From Podaxis mareebaensis (lineage: Eukaryota > Basidiomycota > Agaricomycetes > Agaricales > Agaricaceae): 64,000 nt of DNA. Positions within the stretch are counted from its first letter, which is position 1; every line of letters begins with the position of its first letter. Positions 34,488 through 47,023 of this stretch are shown piece by piece. The DNA lies in assembly GCA_018524725.1 (NCBI GenBank), contig JAEUWP010000583.1, positions 1 to 64,000 of the forward strand, read 5' to 3'. Under the pieces are notes generated by a model. That model was not told the origin of the DNA. It saw only the letters and a program-made list of their open reading frames with translations, and did not search any database. Both the position numbers and the translations under genes were made by a program.

Positions 34488-35707
34488 GTTGTCGGCGGTC
34501 CTTTGTCCAGTGATCCTCTCTATGCTTCCGATATCGTCTCCATATGCCTCTATGCACTATATCCGTTGCTTTTTTGTATCTTCGATTTCGGTTCTCTCTT
34601 GCTGTCCTGTTGTACTATGCGTCGTTTAATACTGTCTATGAATACGATATGTTCTGTTCTAGTTTTTTTTGTGTGACTCTCACTACTTTGAGGCACCTCA
34701 TTCAGAACCATTGTGGGTAAAAAATCAACTCCCAATAGCTCAGACTGAGACCCAACAAAAGCCCAGGGCTGGGTAGATGGCTCAGCTGAGTGCGACATGT
34801 GGGACCTTGTATACTGTAGGGGGGTTGTGTGTGTAGAACAAGAGAACGAGAATAATGAATTTTATTTCCAGTAACGATAGGCGTAGGTAGACCGAAGGTG
34901 ACGAGAACGTAAAAAACTAACACTACGACGGTGCTCATGGGTTTATAGCTACGAAAAATAAATCGGGAGGATATTTGAAGCATTTCCTATACTACGGAAC
35001 GGAGAATGCAGGTTTCAGGGTCCAAGAGATACTATCCGCGATCGGAGAATGGAACGGAGAATAGAACAGATCTATACTAAGAAACAACACGAAAAAGCAT
35101 AGAAACGACCGGTCACTCCTAAGATGCGCCCGTCTATACGTCGTCCTCGCGTGGCCGTCTTGGTACCCCCACAGCGCAAACATTGGTTCTTGCGTAGACT
35201 CGTTCTCACGTCACGTTCGACGTTGCAGAAGGTTTGGGTTGTGGAAAGTTGGATGTGAATGTCGAATGCCTCGAGGTCACCGGTGTCCCGACTGCGGCCT
35301 GATTTGCTGTTCGGAGTAGTAGTTGGGCCATGTTAATGTTCAAGGTGGCGTGCGTTTCCCGGTTAGGAGTCATTATATATATCTAATTGTTTAATTGTTA
35401 CTTTGGATCCTATTTCATCATCTCGATCGAATTTCTGGACACCACAGAGGCGGTTAGCTAGGAGCCTACTGTGCGGCGCAGTATCATCGACTATGCCTGG
35501 GCACCGAGCGGTTTTAAACCTTCTAGTCGTTCCGCTCACTCGTTTAGACTCCCCTGAAAGGGGTGCGCACACGCCACTTTAATAGTAAACTCTTTGGGAC
35601 GTCTTAGAGGGTGAGGTACGTGTAGATGTTCGTCCGAAGTACACTCCATCGATAGCAATGAAGTGATTTGCACGTATATACACAAGGTAACGCACAAGGC
35701 ACATAGC
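34488..35707. other. Convergent intergenic region, 1.2 kb
   Basis: It lies between the 3' ends of eEF3 (plus) and the LACTB2-like gene (minus). Short AT-rich runs occur near 35380-35400; no gene, RNA or repeat could be supported. Confidence 0.6.
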
Positions 35708-36912
35708 TTACAACGAAGGACTAGGAGTTCTGGCGGCGAGCTTCCAACTCGTCTCTACGCCTTCACCTCCCAATTTATGTATCATGCCTTCACCCAGTAG
35801 CTTCTTGAGATGAAGCTCAATGCTACGCGAGGCCGGAACCCAGAGGTTCTCGGGATACGAGGCATAGAGGGTCTTCACAATCGTCCAGGTTGTCCAGTTG
35901 TCACCCTCTGAAGGGGTCTTTCGTAATGCATCTATGATTTGCTGTTCGCGCTCGATACGGTGCTTGATGTATGTAGAAATCAATTCGCGACCACTCTTAA
36001 CGACAGGCCCGTGGGCAGGGTAGAGCGTTTGGTAACTCGTAGGGTCCTCTTCGCCGTACTTGAGCATCTTGTTGAGGCTTTGGAGGTAGAGTGCGAGGTC
36101 TTCAAAGACGGCTGTACCGTGTCCGAGAACGCTATCGGCTGTGTATAATGCGCGGTCGTCGATTATTTCGAGGGAGATGGAATCGACTGTGTGTCCTGGT
36201 GTGTGCAAAACGCGGATAGCGGGGGAGGATGAGTGAAAGAGCTGATTGTCGTGCAGGTCATGGAACGGTTTGCCATCCGGAGTGGGGGTAAAACTGCCTG
36301 GAGGGAGTGATTTGATCACTTCGGGTAATTTGTTATAAACTGTCGAGGTGTGTCCGGTATCATTGGGTGGGATAGGGTATTTATGGAGCCGAGGTGCTGG
36401 GTATGAGGATAAGGGGGCAGTGGGATTGCGAGATTGCCAGCGGGACTGGAGGAGAGTGAGGGTGGAGGGGAGGCCACCGATATGGTCATGGTGCCAGTGG
36501 GAGATGATGATGTCGGAGATGTCGGGGAGGGCTGGGGTTGTAGGTGGTGGTGCAGGGAGAGCCTGGTCAAGGATGGGGATGTATTCGGGTTTGCCTTCGG
36601 CGGTGTCAAGGAGGATGTAGGGTGCTTGAGTCCCGAGGATGTAGGTGTTGGTTCCTGTGAGCGATGGCCGTGGTGGGTATGGGAGTTGGTAGGGATAGGA
36701 TATGCGCACCTTGGAGAGTGAATTTGCCTGGGTTCTGAGGCGGAGAACAGTGATGAGTTGAGAGGGAACGTGGGTAAATAGGAACACACCTGGCCCAGTA
36801 CCCGCACTACATTGTCACTTATCTAATCACGAGAAATTAGCCGCAATTCGTTAAGGAGTACAAAGCTGTGTACCCTCGAAATGGGCGGTAGATCCTCTAG
36901 CTTTTCCACCAT
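35708..36912 (-). CDS. Metallo-beta-lactamase-fold hydrolase, LACTB2 type
   Basis: LACTB2-like proteins are zinc hydrolases; the animal member is a mitochondrial endoribonuclease. In fungi some relatives act in polyketide pathways, so the substrate is open. The zinc motif SHWHHDHIGG (HxHxDH), LHTPGHT, TADSVLGHGT and LYPAHGP supply the expected ligands. The C-terminal winged-helix-like part (ASRSIELHLKKLLGEGMI) is typical of LACTB2. Splicing builds the conserved N-terminus from small exons: 36912-36874, 36822-36790, 36734-36710 (25 nt) and 36654-35708. These encode PPISRISDNVVRVLGQ, NPGKFTLQ and then GTNTYILGT. The sum is 347 aa and every junction is in frame. The longer first ORF that ignores these introns is not the real N-terminus. 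Confidence 0.93.
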
Positions 36913-37310
36913 GTTGCCTGTTCTGAACTTGGTCTTCAAAGAAATTGTCCGGAAAGGGAGGGGGCGGCTAGAGCGGCAACCAGAAACACCATAGAGAGCT
37001 TTTAATCGTACTCGCAGTAAGAGCATGTGATTGGTCATCAAGAGATAGTAACGTCGTTATAGCCGAACGCCCAGTTTAGAGTCCCATGACGCAGCCTGCG
37101 TGGTAAACATTCACTCGGAGAGGAGCTTGGCCGATGATGAAATCCAATGGAGGGATGAGAATCTTGCAAAAAGGATTGGCACGTGCAGGATTCGAACACA
37201 ATCCATTGGGAGTACAGCCTGTGGTCCAAATATGGACAAACAGAGAGGCACTGTTCACTGTTCTATGGATGAGTTTGTATGTCTGACAACTGTGCTCGAC
37301 CACCATAGCC
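36913..37310. other. Divergent promoter between the LACTB2-like gene and CWC22
   Basis: The region carries a tRNA-like B box on the minus strand (37185-37199) followed by five T residues (complement of 37168-37172). No complete tRNA can be folded from it. Confidence 0.5.
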
Positions 37311-40300
37311 ATGTCTACTGCAGTATTGACTCCGGTCAGAGACGATGGCTCAAGCCACAAACGAAAAAGGTGCACAAGCTACTACTGGTTAGCAGTCCGT
37401 GTAAAACTCACGCCTTTTCCAGGTCTCGTTCCCGTTCCGAGGACGTAGACGATGCCCCACCAGCAAGTCGTCGTCGGTCCCGCTCACCATCTTCAAAAAT
37501 CCAAATCGAGCTCCAGAAAGTCAGCGATGTCGACCCCGTACGCAAAGCAGAACGAGAGCGACAACTTGCTGCACGTATTGCTGCCATGGAACTTGAGAAA
37601 TTGGAAAAAGGCGAAAAGGTAAAGGACAAAGAAAAGGAGAAGGAATTCGATGCCCAGGCCGAATTCGCCAAACTCACAAACACAAGATCCGGAGGTGTTT
37701 ATATCCCCCCTGCTCGTCTTCGCGCAATGCAGGCTGCTGCTTCGCAAGACAAGAGCAGTCCAGAATACCAGAGGATAACTTGGGACGCGCTGCGCAAGTC
37801 CATCACGGGTATTGTCAATCGAGTCAACATTGCCAATATCAAGCAGATCGTTCCCGAGTTGTTTGCGGAGAACCTTATTCGGGGACGTGGACTTTTTGCC
37901 CGGAGCATTATGAAGGCCCAGGCGGCTAGTTTGCCTTTTACGCCGGTATTTGCTGCTGTCGTAGCCATCATCAATACCAAACTTCCTCAAGTTGGAGAAC
38001 TTGTCCTCACGCGATTAATCAGCCAGTTCCGACGTGCGTTCAAGCGTAATGACAAAGTAAGTGCAAAAACACGTTGCACAACCCAATGGCATGCTCACTA
38101 CGGCCGTCTAGATTGTTTGCCACTCCACAACCACGTTCATTGCCCACCTCGTCAACCAAGCTGTCGCTCATGAAATTATTGCCCTTCAAATCCTTGTCCT
38201 CTTACTCGAACGACCTACCGATGACTCTATCGAGATTGCTGTCGGGTTCATGCGCGAAGTCGGCGCCTTCCTCGCCGAAAACTCACCAAAAGCCAATGCC
38301 ACAGTTTACGAGCGTTTCCGTGCGGTTTTAAACGAAGGAAACATCAGCCAACGTGTGCAATATATGATTGAAGTTCTTATGCAAGTCCGTAAGGACAAGT
38401 ACAAGGACAACCCAATCATTCCCGAAGGCTTGGATTTGGTGGAAGAGGACGACCAGATTACGCATCAGATTCAGCTGGAGGAAGAGCTTCAAGTCCAGGA
38501 GGGTCTAAGTGCGTTGATTCTTCATCTATCTACTTGACGATGCTGACTGGAACCATTAGACGTATTCAAGTTCGATCCCAACTACCTTGAGAATGAGGAG
38601 AAATACAAGGCTATCAAGGCTGAGATTTTAGGCGAAGACTCGGATGAGGAAGGTACCTCTGGGTCTGAGGAAGAGTCGTCCGACGAAGATGAAGACGAAG
38701 ACGAGGGTACGTAACCATATCATCTTTCAAAACCGGATCCTAACACGTATCCTTAGTTGTTGAAGAAAAACAAGGCATTGAAGATAAAACACAGACGAAC
38801 CTCGTCAACTTGCGTCGTGTCATCTACCTGACCATCATGAATGCCCTCAACTACGAAGAAGCGGTTCATAAGCTTCTCAAAATCCAATTAGACGAAGGCC
38901 AGGAGGTTCGTCCTTCCACCTTTTAACCAACTTCGCATACTCATACACCGCATAGATCGAGTTGGTCAACATGATCATCGAGTGTTGCTCTCAAGAACGT
39001 TCCTACTCGACCTTCTACGGCCTCATCGGTGAACGGTTCAGCAAACTCAACCGTGTCTGGACCGAGTGCTTCGAAACTGCTTTCAAAAACTATTACGAAA
39101 CAATTCATCGATACGAAACTAACCGCCTACGCAACATTGCCCGGTTCTTCGGACATATGTTTTCGTCCGACGCGATTTCATGGGTCGCGCTTGAATGCGT
39201 CAAGGTTAACGAAGACGATACTACATCCAGCAGCCGTATTTTCCTCAAGATCCTGATGCAGGAGATGATGGAGACCATGGGACTCAAGACGCTTGCGGAG
39301 AGGTTTAAGGACCCAGAGATTAAACATGCGTGTCAAGGAATGTTCCCAATGGATGTGCCGAAGAATACTAGGTTCTCTATCAATTACTTTACGAGTATTG
39401 GATTAGGTGTGCTTACCGAGGAAATGCGCGAATATCTCAAGGTACGTGCCCGCTTTCTTTATCTATTGTGTCGTCTGTGATGTTGATTATGATATAACAG
39501 AACGCCCCGAGGATCATTATGGAACAACGTCGCGCGATGCTCGAAGCCGAATCCTCATCTTCCGACTCATCCGACGCTGATTCTTCTGATTCGGACACAG
39601 ACAGTGACTCGGATTCAGACTCGGACTCGAGCTCGGATATTAGCTCTTCTGGCTCCGAGAGTACTGAGTATTCTCGTCGCAGGCGATACAGTCCTTCGCC
39701 ACCCCGCAGACGCGCGCGGAGCGACTCGCGTTCCACCTCCCCCCCTCGTCGTAGTCGTGGGCGTGATGACTCCCGCTCACCCTCACCGCCCCTCCGCCGT
39801 CGCGGCGGAAGGGATGACTCTAGGACACCTTCGCCTCCACCTCGCCGTCGTGGCGGAAGGGATGACTCCAGGACACCTCCACCTCCACCTCGCCGTCGTG
39901 GGAGGGACGACTCTAGGACACCCTCACCTCCACCTCGCAGGCGTGGAAGGAACGATTCCATTTCATCTTCTCCCCGTCGAGGTCCAGGAGGACGCGGTGA
40001 TAGCAGGTCTAGGTCTCCACCGCCACCGCCAAAAGGATACCCCCGTGGCGGTGGTCGGTATGATTCGAGGTCACCTTCTCCCCCTCCTAGGAGGCGGTAT
40101 GACTATGACTCCCCACCACGCCGCGGTCCCCCTGGTGGCGGGAGTGGTCGATCCCCATCCCCTCCTCCGCGTGGTATGAGGGATGGAGGTAGGGAGAGGG
40201 AGAGAGATGCGTATGTGATGGATACGAGGCCAGATGGACCTGGACCTTCGAGACGTGATTCTTCACTTCCGCCTCCAAGGAGAGGTGGTGGAGGAAGGTC

Positions 40301-40565
40301 ACCAGAGGCCGAGAGAAGGAGGAGACGGTCACCTTCGTATACTCGTGGTGGGAGGATGAGGTCGGCGTCAAGGTCGCCCCCTCCTCCGCCCGGGAGGGAT
40401 CGGGATAGGTCTCCCCCGCCACCGCCACCCCGTGATAGGGAGAGAGATAGGGATAGGGGCACGCCGCCGCATATGCGCTCTGGGAGGGATAGGGGGAGGG
40501 GAACGTCCCCGCGCATGAGGGATTATGCTGATCGCAGGAGGGGATACGATCGTGATAGGCGTTGA
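37311..40565 (+). CDS. CWC22: Pre-mRNA splicing factor CWC22 with RS-rich tail
   Basis: CWC22 is a spliceosome component that in animals recruits eIF4A3 for exon-junction-complex assembly. Exon 1 (37311-37369, [19 protein letters not shown]) joins 37423 in frame to [18 protein letters not shown]. The MIF4G domain follows ([62 protein letters not shown]). The MA3 domain is after about 38760 ([35 protein letters not shown]). The last exon encodes an acidic Ser/Asp tract and then a long Arg/Ser/Pro region with repeated [16 protein letters not shown] units, ending YDRDRR at 40565. Six introns of about 50-60 nt are visible. An ATG at 37344 (MAQATNEKG) is out of frame with the rest. Confidence 0.93.
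39762..39960 (+). repeat. ~48-bp coding tandem repeat in the CWC22 RS tail
   Basis: Four units of 45-48 bp, each starting near gatgactc, encode [20 protein letters not shown] segments. The repeat keeps the reading frame, so copy number can vary without breaking the gene. Confidence 0.8.
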
Positions 40566-41873
40566 AGATCTGGTTTCTTAGAAATTGTTATACCTTTACT
40601 TTTTATGCGTTTGTTTCCCGCACGATGGATATGCGCTGTAATTGACAAATAAGTCTGCAGTTAATGGAGTAGAATACGATGTTCATAACATTTAGGACAG
40701 GATGTGTATATGGAACAACGCACAATCATTAATGCGGGTAATGATTAAACCCATGGTCAAAGTTATGCCTTGGGCTCTCGCTAGCACCGTTAGGACCATG
40801 GACTCTAAACTGAATGGAAGAGCAAGGTACAATACGCATACTGAATCTTCGAGGTGACTTGGGAGCGAGTAACCCGAGGGAACCTCGAAGATTTTTTTAA
40901 TCTTGGTCGTGTTGGTTGTAGCCCGTCAGGAAGGGAATCATGCCGAGATGTTTCCTTACAAGTGAGTGCCGTGCTTGTACGTTCGTGTCGTCCGTTCGTT
41001 GCATTGTGTACATCTAATTGCAGTGTAAGTCGCTGTCGCCCCATGATACGTCCTAGAGAATTTCCGGAATCCGCAGTTTTAACGGAGTTGGCGCGATGGG
41101 CATCCGGATTAACCATTTTAGTAGTCATTAGACGTGTATAATCTTGTGGTGTGGAAGCAGTTCCTCCAGGCTCTTTCTCCGGGGTCTTTCTAGGGATAAG
41201 GATCGCAGATGGTATGGGTGGGCGCCAATTGCGCCGCTACGGCGTCTGTCCTGTCCTCGGAGAAAGGAGAGGCCGAACTCCGCGCGCGTCTCTCCCTTCC
41301 TCCTCCCTGGACAGGGTTAGAAAGGAGACGTCATAGGGACTCGAAGCTTGGCATTCGAGTGCTGGTGATAACGAGGGTGCAAAGACGCACACAATTGTGC
41401 TTTAGTTTGCATTTTCTGCGTTGCAGTCAAACGCCCGAGGGTAGTAGCGATTGGCATTAGATATGTCACCTTGCTGGTTATATGGCAATGTGGAAATAGA
41501 GCGAGAAGTAATTAATCGATGACGCCCATGGGCGCCGAACAGACGGGTAGACGATACATGTCCGCGGCCTGGTCTTTGGAAGGTAGCTCGCCATGAGAGA
41601 CGGACCTAGTTTGCGCCCATAAAAATTAGTTCCATGGGACATCTTTCTCGGTCGCGAGGCGAGGGATATATGGTGATTGCCAAATTTTCTTTACACTCAA
41701 GTAGGAGCTCGACGTTCATGGCGTTCAAGGAAACAAGCCAACACTCCTAAACATTCACTAGAAATACAAATACAGCTACAGGCGTGTATGTAGCTCACAC
41801 TCGAGATGCCAATCAATCAAGCATAACTTATGCATCAACGCACCACGCTTATACAACAACATTGTCCGTAAAA
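40566..41873. other. Convergent intergenic region, 1.3 kb
   Basis: It lies between the 3' ends of CWC22 and the F-box gene. The ORFs here are below 110 codons and have no motif. I see no RNA gene or repeat. Confidence 0.6.
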
Positions 41874-43622
41874 TCATATCTCATCACCGCGTTCAAAGAT
41901 CTCGGTCCTAACCCCATCAAGAGTAACAGCTCGCAATTGTTTAAACTGCTTCAAAACGTGATGGCACAAATACAACTTGAGGGATTTGTTCTCCTGTGGG
42001 GACCTCCCAGCCCTCGAGCGGGTGTCGACCTGAAAGTGCTTGACGTTAATCAAGGATTCACCGAGACCCTTGATGAGATCCGGGATGCCCTCCTTATCAG
42101 CCTTGGATGTCACCTCAAGCTTGACTTCGGTGAAGCAGGCAAGGGGAGAAGCAGTAGGAAAGGCATGGTCGGCGCTGGTGCCGGAATGGGCGTTGTTGAT
42201 GGTAGCAGGCCCAAAAGACGAGAAGTTATTCCCAGCCAACAATCCCATCCTGACAGGCGTCTTGCCGGGAACTGCGAGAGGAGGCGCACGCCACGAAGCG
42301 CCTATGTCCGCACGGTATGTGATGGCGAATGTGACTTCATACGATTTGAGCTTGTGGGCGACGGGTGCGAGTATATCGCCCACGATGGACATCTTGAGTT
42401 GTTGCCCGATGCCAATGCTCCAGAGAACGGAGATGGTCTGCAAGTTCGGGAACAAGTTCGCGGCGATAGTGTCGCCCTTGGTGGTGTTAGTGTGGGGGAA
42501 GTTGGAGAGGAGGATAGCGAGGCCCTGCGGGCAACATGTGAGCTTCTCGACGTTCGTAAACGCCTTAGCAAGTTTCTCAAAGACGTCTCCCGTATCGTCG
42601 GGTAAAACAAGGGAAGTGGTCGAAGGGGCGGCGCAATTCCAGCCGTCCAGATTGATATTGTTGACCGTAAGTGTCGTGACATTCTGGTGACGGGCCATGA
42701 ACTCGACTAAAGCACGGAAAGGCGTGTACCCGCGGAACGTCAAGTTCTTGAGCGTCGGGATGTGAAGCTGTGAGAGGACCCCAAGCCAGTCAACATCCCG
42801 ATACTCGATAGTCCCAAATGTGAGATCGGTGATATCGTTCCTGTTGAGTGTTTGGATAGTCCAGTCAAGGAAGGGTGGGGAGAGGAGAATGATAGAATTG
42901 ATTTCGAGAGCGTGTAAGACGCCTTTAGTCGGGGCAGGGTATGAGAAGGATGAGCGCGGAGCGCAAGTGATGCTAGTGATAGTGGAAGTTGAGGTCCTCT
43001 TTCGGGTTTTGGAGGATTTGTCAGAGGTGAACAAGCGGGAGACCTGACCGAAAGGCCAAGACAAACCCCTTGTAGGGCTAGTACTCCTGCCTCTGTCCGC
43101 CTTTTGCAAAACGTTTCCCAAGGCTGTCCCATTGCGTATCATGACCGAACGAGAAACCCCAGCAGCAGTCATAAGCATCTCGTTCAGCCTATTGACCAAT
43201 GCATTCCCAGCGTTTGCTTGTTTAATCATTGCCGGGGTCCATGACTCGCTCGACACGAAGAAATCAATAGAAAACTCCTCCACACTCTCCACATTCCGTA
43301 ATATCGCAATCAAGTGCGATATGTTATCCAGGAACGATTTATGCGGCTGCAATAACCCACAAGAGAATCGGTTTATAGACTTTACGAAGGGGGCTCTGCG
43401 TATATATGGCAGCATTTCCATCGTTCTGATCGGATGGGGTAGATCGATGTGACCATCGGGAGAGACAGTTACTTTGCGTTTGGCAAAGTAGACAACAAGA
43501 GAGAGGTGGTTGAAGCGCGAGGAGACATTTGTGAGTTGGTATAGGTCATCATATTCGAGGTAGTCGAAAATGGTGAGGAGAAGCTCGCTAGGGAGGTAAT
43601 TGTTGGTCGCAATTGAGGACAT
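41874..43622 (-). CDS. F-box protein
   Basis: The N-terminus holds an F-box at residues 10-45: LPSELLLTIFDYLEYDDLYQ followed by LTNVSSRFNHLSL. F-box proteins link substrates to SCF ubiquitin ligases through Skp1. The rest (582 aa in all) has spaced hydrophobic segments such as LHALEINSIILL, LTFGTIEYRD, LKNLTFRGYTPF and VTTLTVNNINLDGW, which read like a degenerate leucine-rich-repeat domain of the type common in large Agaricomycete F-box families. The gene is a single exon, unusual beside its intron-rich neighbours but common in such families. The substrate is unknown. Confidence 0.85.
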   Translation of the reverse strand: MSSIATNNYLPSELLLTIFDYLEYDDLYQLTNVSSRFNHLSLVVYFAKRKVTVSPDGHIDLPHPIRTMEMLPYIRRAPFVKSINRFSCGLLQPHKSFLDNISHLIAILRNVESVEEFSIDFFVSSESWTPAMIKQANAGNALVNRLNEMLMTAAGVSRSVMIRNGTALGNVLQKADRGRSTSPTRGLSWPFGQVSRLFTSDKSSKTRKRTSTSTITSITCAPRSSFSYPAPTKGVLHALEINSIILLSPPFLDWTIQTLNRNDITDLTFGTIEYRDVDWLGVLSQLHIPTLKNLTFRGYTPFRALVEFMARHQNVTTLTVNNINLDGWNCAAPSTTSLVLPDDTGDVFEKLAKAFTNVEKLTCCPQGLAILLSNFPHTNTTKGDTIAANLFPNLQTISVLWSIGIGQQLKMSIVGDILAPVAHKLKSYEVTFAITYRADIGASWRAPPLAVPGKTPVRMGLLAGNNFSSFGPATINNAHSGTSADHAFPTASPLACFTEVKLEVTSKADKEGIPDLIKGLGESLINVKHFQVDTRSRAGRSPQENKSLKLYLCHHVLKQFKQLRAVTLDGVRTEIFERGDEI

Positions 43623-45335
43623 ACGGAGACTTTGTTCTTCAAATTGTCCGCGTGGGTGGTTGTCAGAGATAAGAGATAAGACGTTGGATGGGAGGAAACG
43701 AAGAAGGAGGAAAGGGTTCTGTTCCTGGATCCGCTCAGGTATTTATACCCTGACAGGGGAAGTAGAGTGTCCGACAGGGTTCAACACTTTGGGTGACAGG
43801 AATGACTTCTCACATCCAAGTATATGTCAGCTTACGAGGCGGAAGGGACGCTGAAGCAACGATGGCGTTGTTTACACAGTCAGGGGACCATTCTACTTCC
43901 GCGTTTAGTTCCTCCAGTAGGATACCTCCTTCTGGCTCGCTTAACCGTTCTCATTTCTTCTCGTTTCTTCGTGTAAGTCCCGATACTTTTTTCCACTTCG
44001 AAATACACGTGAAAAAGGACCTGTGCACGGTTATTTTAAGAAAATGATCCTCATCACCTCTTAACAACGGCTCTCCTGAAGTTCTAAGATGTGCGGAAGC
44101 AGCTCACCTTGCACATTTCGCGCCTCTCATCATCAAAATCCTAAAGGGGCATCGGCTAATGTATCAGGAATCGTACAACTCTTGCATTGAATGTTCATTT
44201 TTCCACCGTTCTTTCCCCACCTTCGCTAAGCGAGTCCCGCATTTCCCATTCAGTATTCACTTGATTCGTGCACTCCTCGTTACTGATGGGGGTTTACATA
44301 TGGGGAGCCAAAGACACCTTAATCGACACCTTTATGAAATCTCTGATGTCCTATCTAACTATGCCAGGAGAAAGGAGTGTTGATGTATTGACGGGTGGCC
44401 AATGACCATCAAAGATGAGAGACGCGTGAGCCTTTAATCTATTCTAATGCATCGCAGGTAGACAAGTGAACGATTCTAAACCTTCCTTGTCGAAAAAATA
44501 GCACTGTTCATGCCGGCAATCTCCTCTCGGTGCAAAATATAGGTGAAGGAGGTGGAAGTGGGTCGTTTACGCCGGCTTGCCCGCCCCCATCGGCCTCTGC
44601 GACCATGTTAAAAGAAGCAGAAGTAGGTGTATGGTTGGTGCATCGGGGCATGTGTATGTGCGTCATCAGATCTCAAATTTTCAGAGTCTAGAGTGGTGCC
44701 ACGTGTGTGCAGCCGAGGAAGTATTTTCGAAGCTTAGCTGTGCTTGTTTGGATGTAGGATTTCAGTGGGGGATAATCATGGGCTTTCTTGGCTCTCGTGA
44801 CCAAGCTGAACAAGCATGACGAATCCTAATCACGAGAAGGATAAGAAAGGTATCCCCGAGCCGCTCTCGCGACGACACGACCAATCCATCATCAAGTTAT
44901 TCAAGTTTTGAGCGTCAGCGTGCACATCAATTGGTCTTCGAGCAGCGTCTTGGAAGCCTTGAAGCCTTAACCTCGACCAATCATCGGAGAAAATAAGGCA
45001 AGGGTATATCGATTCTTCCAATGAAATTGTACAATAAGCGGTCCGTTCATACGTCAACATCCGAGCGTACAACAAAACTATAGTCCAAGAGCGATAAGTA
45101 AGAATGTCAGGGCCATCATTTCCTCGCGACGACACTAGGCACCTGAGGCACCTGGTCCTCTATCTTTCGCAACGTTTCAAGAAATCAAGGGTTGTAGATC
45201 ATCTCCAAATCATCTATTTCCCCACAAGAGTTCCTGGGGAAATGTGACAAACCAAAACGAAAAGGGAAGCCTTCTCCCTCCACGAACCCCCGAGAACATT
45301 TTGGCCGTCGATAGACACCAAAGGGTATTAACGGA
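43623..45335. other. Intergenic region, 1.7 kb
   Basis: It holds the promoter of the F-box gene and the 3' flank of the M50B-like gene. ORFs on both strands (for example 44577-44819 and 44830-45135) lack motifs and splice support. Confidence 0.55.
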
Positions 45336-47011
45336 CTAGAAAGCAGCAAGACCACTTCCGCAGATTATCGTCACCAACGACACCAAAACAGCTCTCGTCA
45401 GGTCAGGTGCGATATCCAGCGCACCCGAAGCCGATTTACTGCTAGGCACTGGCAAGAAATTGGCCGCTTCTTCCTTCTGCTGAGCGGCAGATTGCTATCG
45501 GGTGACCATTCAGTCCTTCATACACACTCATCTTCAGGGGAAGAGGCTACAAACCTTAAATGCGACAAGACCGACAATCACACCTAATGCGAAAAAGATG
45601 AAGGCTTGGATGAGCCAGATGACGCCCCAAACTACAGGTTGACAAGATAGATGAGCGTGTGTATCCGGCGTTAGGAGAGTGCATGAACCGTACCTTTGGA
45701 TGGGCAGCATCCACAAATTTCGGCATAAGCAGAGGCATCGGACGTGTTGACCTTTCTAGCTATAGTATCATCTGACGGCAAGTTACGAGAATCAGTAAGG
45801 CGGGTGCGAGCTGTGGAGGTGGCGTAGACAGGCTTACCGATGACATCCCACAGAACGTACATGCATGACATGACACCAATGAACAGCACCTAGAAAACGT
45901 GCGTGAATAGGCCATTCATCGATTAATAAATCGCAAAAAGGACATACGAGGTATCGTAATGCAACACTCCCAGCAACGAACCAAAACAAAATAATCAAAC
46001 CCGACATTCCCAGAATCAATAACCATGTCCTGTCATTACCCAGTATTAGCGTTTCACCTAATTCACCCAGAGACAGCAACATAAGTAAACCGCATACAGC
46101 CAGTTACGCCTCGCCCACCACAACGTAATCAAAAAGAACACGCCCAGTATGATCGATGCCACTTTACTCGCGTTCGTATTAAACCCACACGCAATTAGGC
46201 ATGCGCCGATGAATGAAGAGCCTAGGTATCCTGCCGGTAAAGTTAGGCATTGGATGCCACCTGACATCCTCGTGGCGCCTCCTTCGTCCGCTGTGGAATT
46301 ACATAGACGGATGAATTACCATAGCCAGCATGGGAATCAGGAGCAAGGGATCGTGTAGAGGCGAGGGAAAGGCCGCGTTAATTGAATATCAGTCAGAAGT
46401 ATAGGAAGTTATAGTTAGCCGTTCGCATGATTCAGTCGTGAGGGGGGCGGTAGCACTTACGATCGAGTTCGATGGAATGGATGTGAGCACATGTGAGTAC
46501 TCCAACGAAGGCGTGGCTCATCTAAACAGCGGCGAGAAAAGGGAAGCAAGGTGAACACCATCTCAAGGTAAATTGACGAAATGTCGACTCACTTCATGGA
46601 ATCCAACAGTAAGGAGCCTAACAACGGTCGTAAGTCAGCTCCCGGTTATTCTGGAAGAATAACAAGCCAAGGGGACTCACTTGAAAGGATATACTACACT
46701 CAACCATAGTGTCAAATTTCAACCACCATCAATCAACACCACATCCTTCGGCACTCGAATATAACAAACTCACTGATGTTCTTCAAATACGGAACATGCC
46801 TGTATAACGCACCCAGCTTTCAGTACTGGGCAGTACCACCAACAAAAAATCGTGAAACCCACCAGAGAATTGCAATAATCAGAATATACACTCCCGCCAC
46901 AATCAATGTATCCCTCTGTGTCTCATTCGGGGTCACACGTTCCTGAAAATCGCGTATGAACAAATGTTCAGGACGTCCCGGTCCAAATCCGTCGCTAGTC
47001 AGATATGGCAT
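45336..47011 (-). CDS. Peptidase M50B-like multi-pass membrane protein
   Basis: The assembled exons encode a membrane span (TLIVAGVYILIIAIL), then VGFHEMSHAFVG with the HExxH zinc motif. More spans follow: LGSSFIGACLIACGFN, VASIILGVFFLITLWWARRNW, LLILGMSGLIILFWFVAGS and VWGVIWLIQAFIFFALGVIV. This matches the fungal M50B-like family, relatives of site-2 proteases that cut within the membrane; no substrate is known here. The N-terminus MPYLTSDGFGPGRPEHLF starts at 47011; an in-frame Met at 47023 is possible. The gene is cut by many small introns, and the last exon (stop at 45336-45338) ends in a hydrophobic tail. Exact exon borders were not all resolved. Confidence 0.75.
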
Positions 47012-47023
47012 GATCCCCGTCAA

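Noticed and set aside
37168..37230. A complete tRNA gene on the minus strand
   Set aside because: The B-box-like part is good, but the T stem and acceptor do not pair and the distance from a possible anticodon loop is too short.
37344..37369. ATG at 37344 (MAQATNEKG) as the CWC22 start
   Set aside because: It is out of frame with the next exon at 37423, whereas the ATG at 37311 joins in frame through the same donor.
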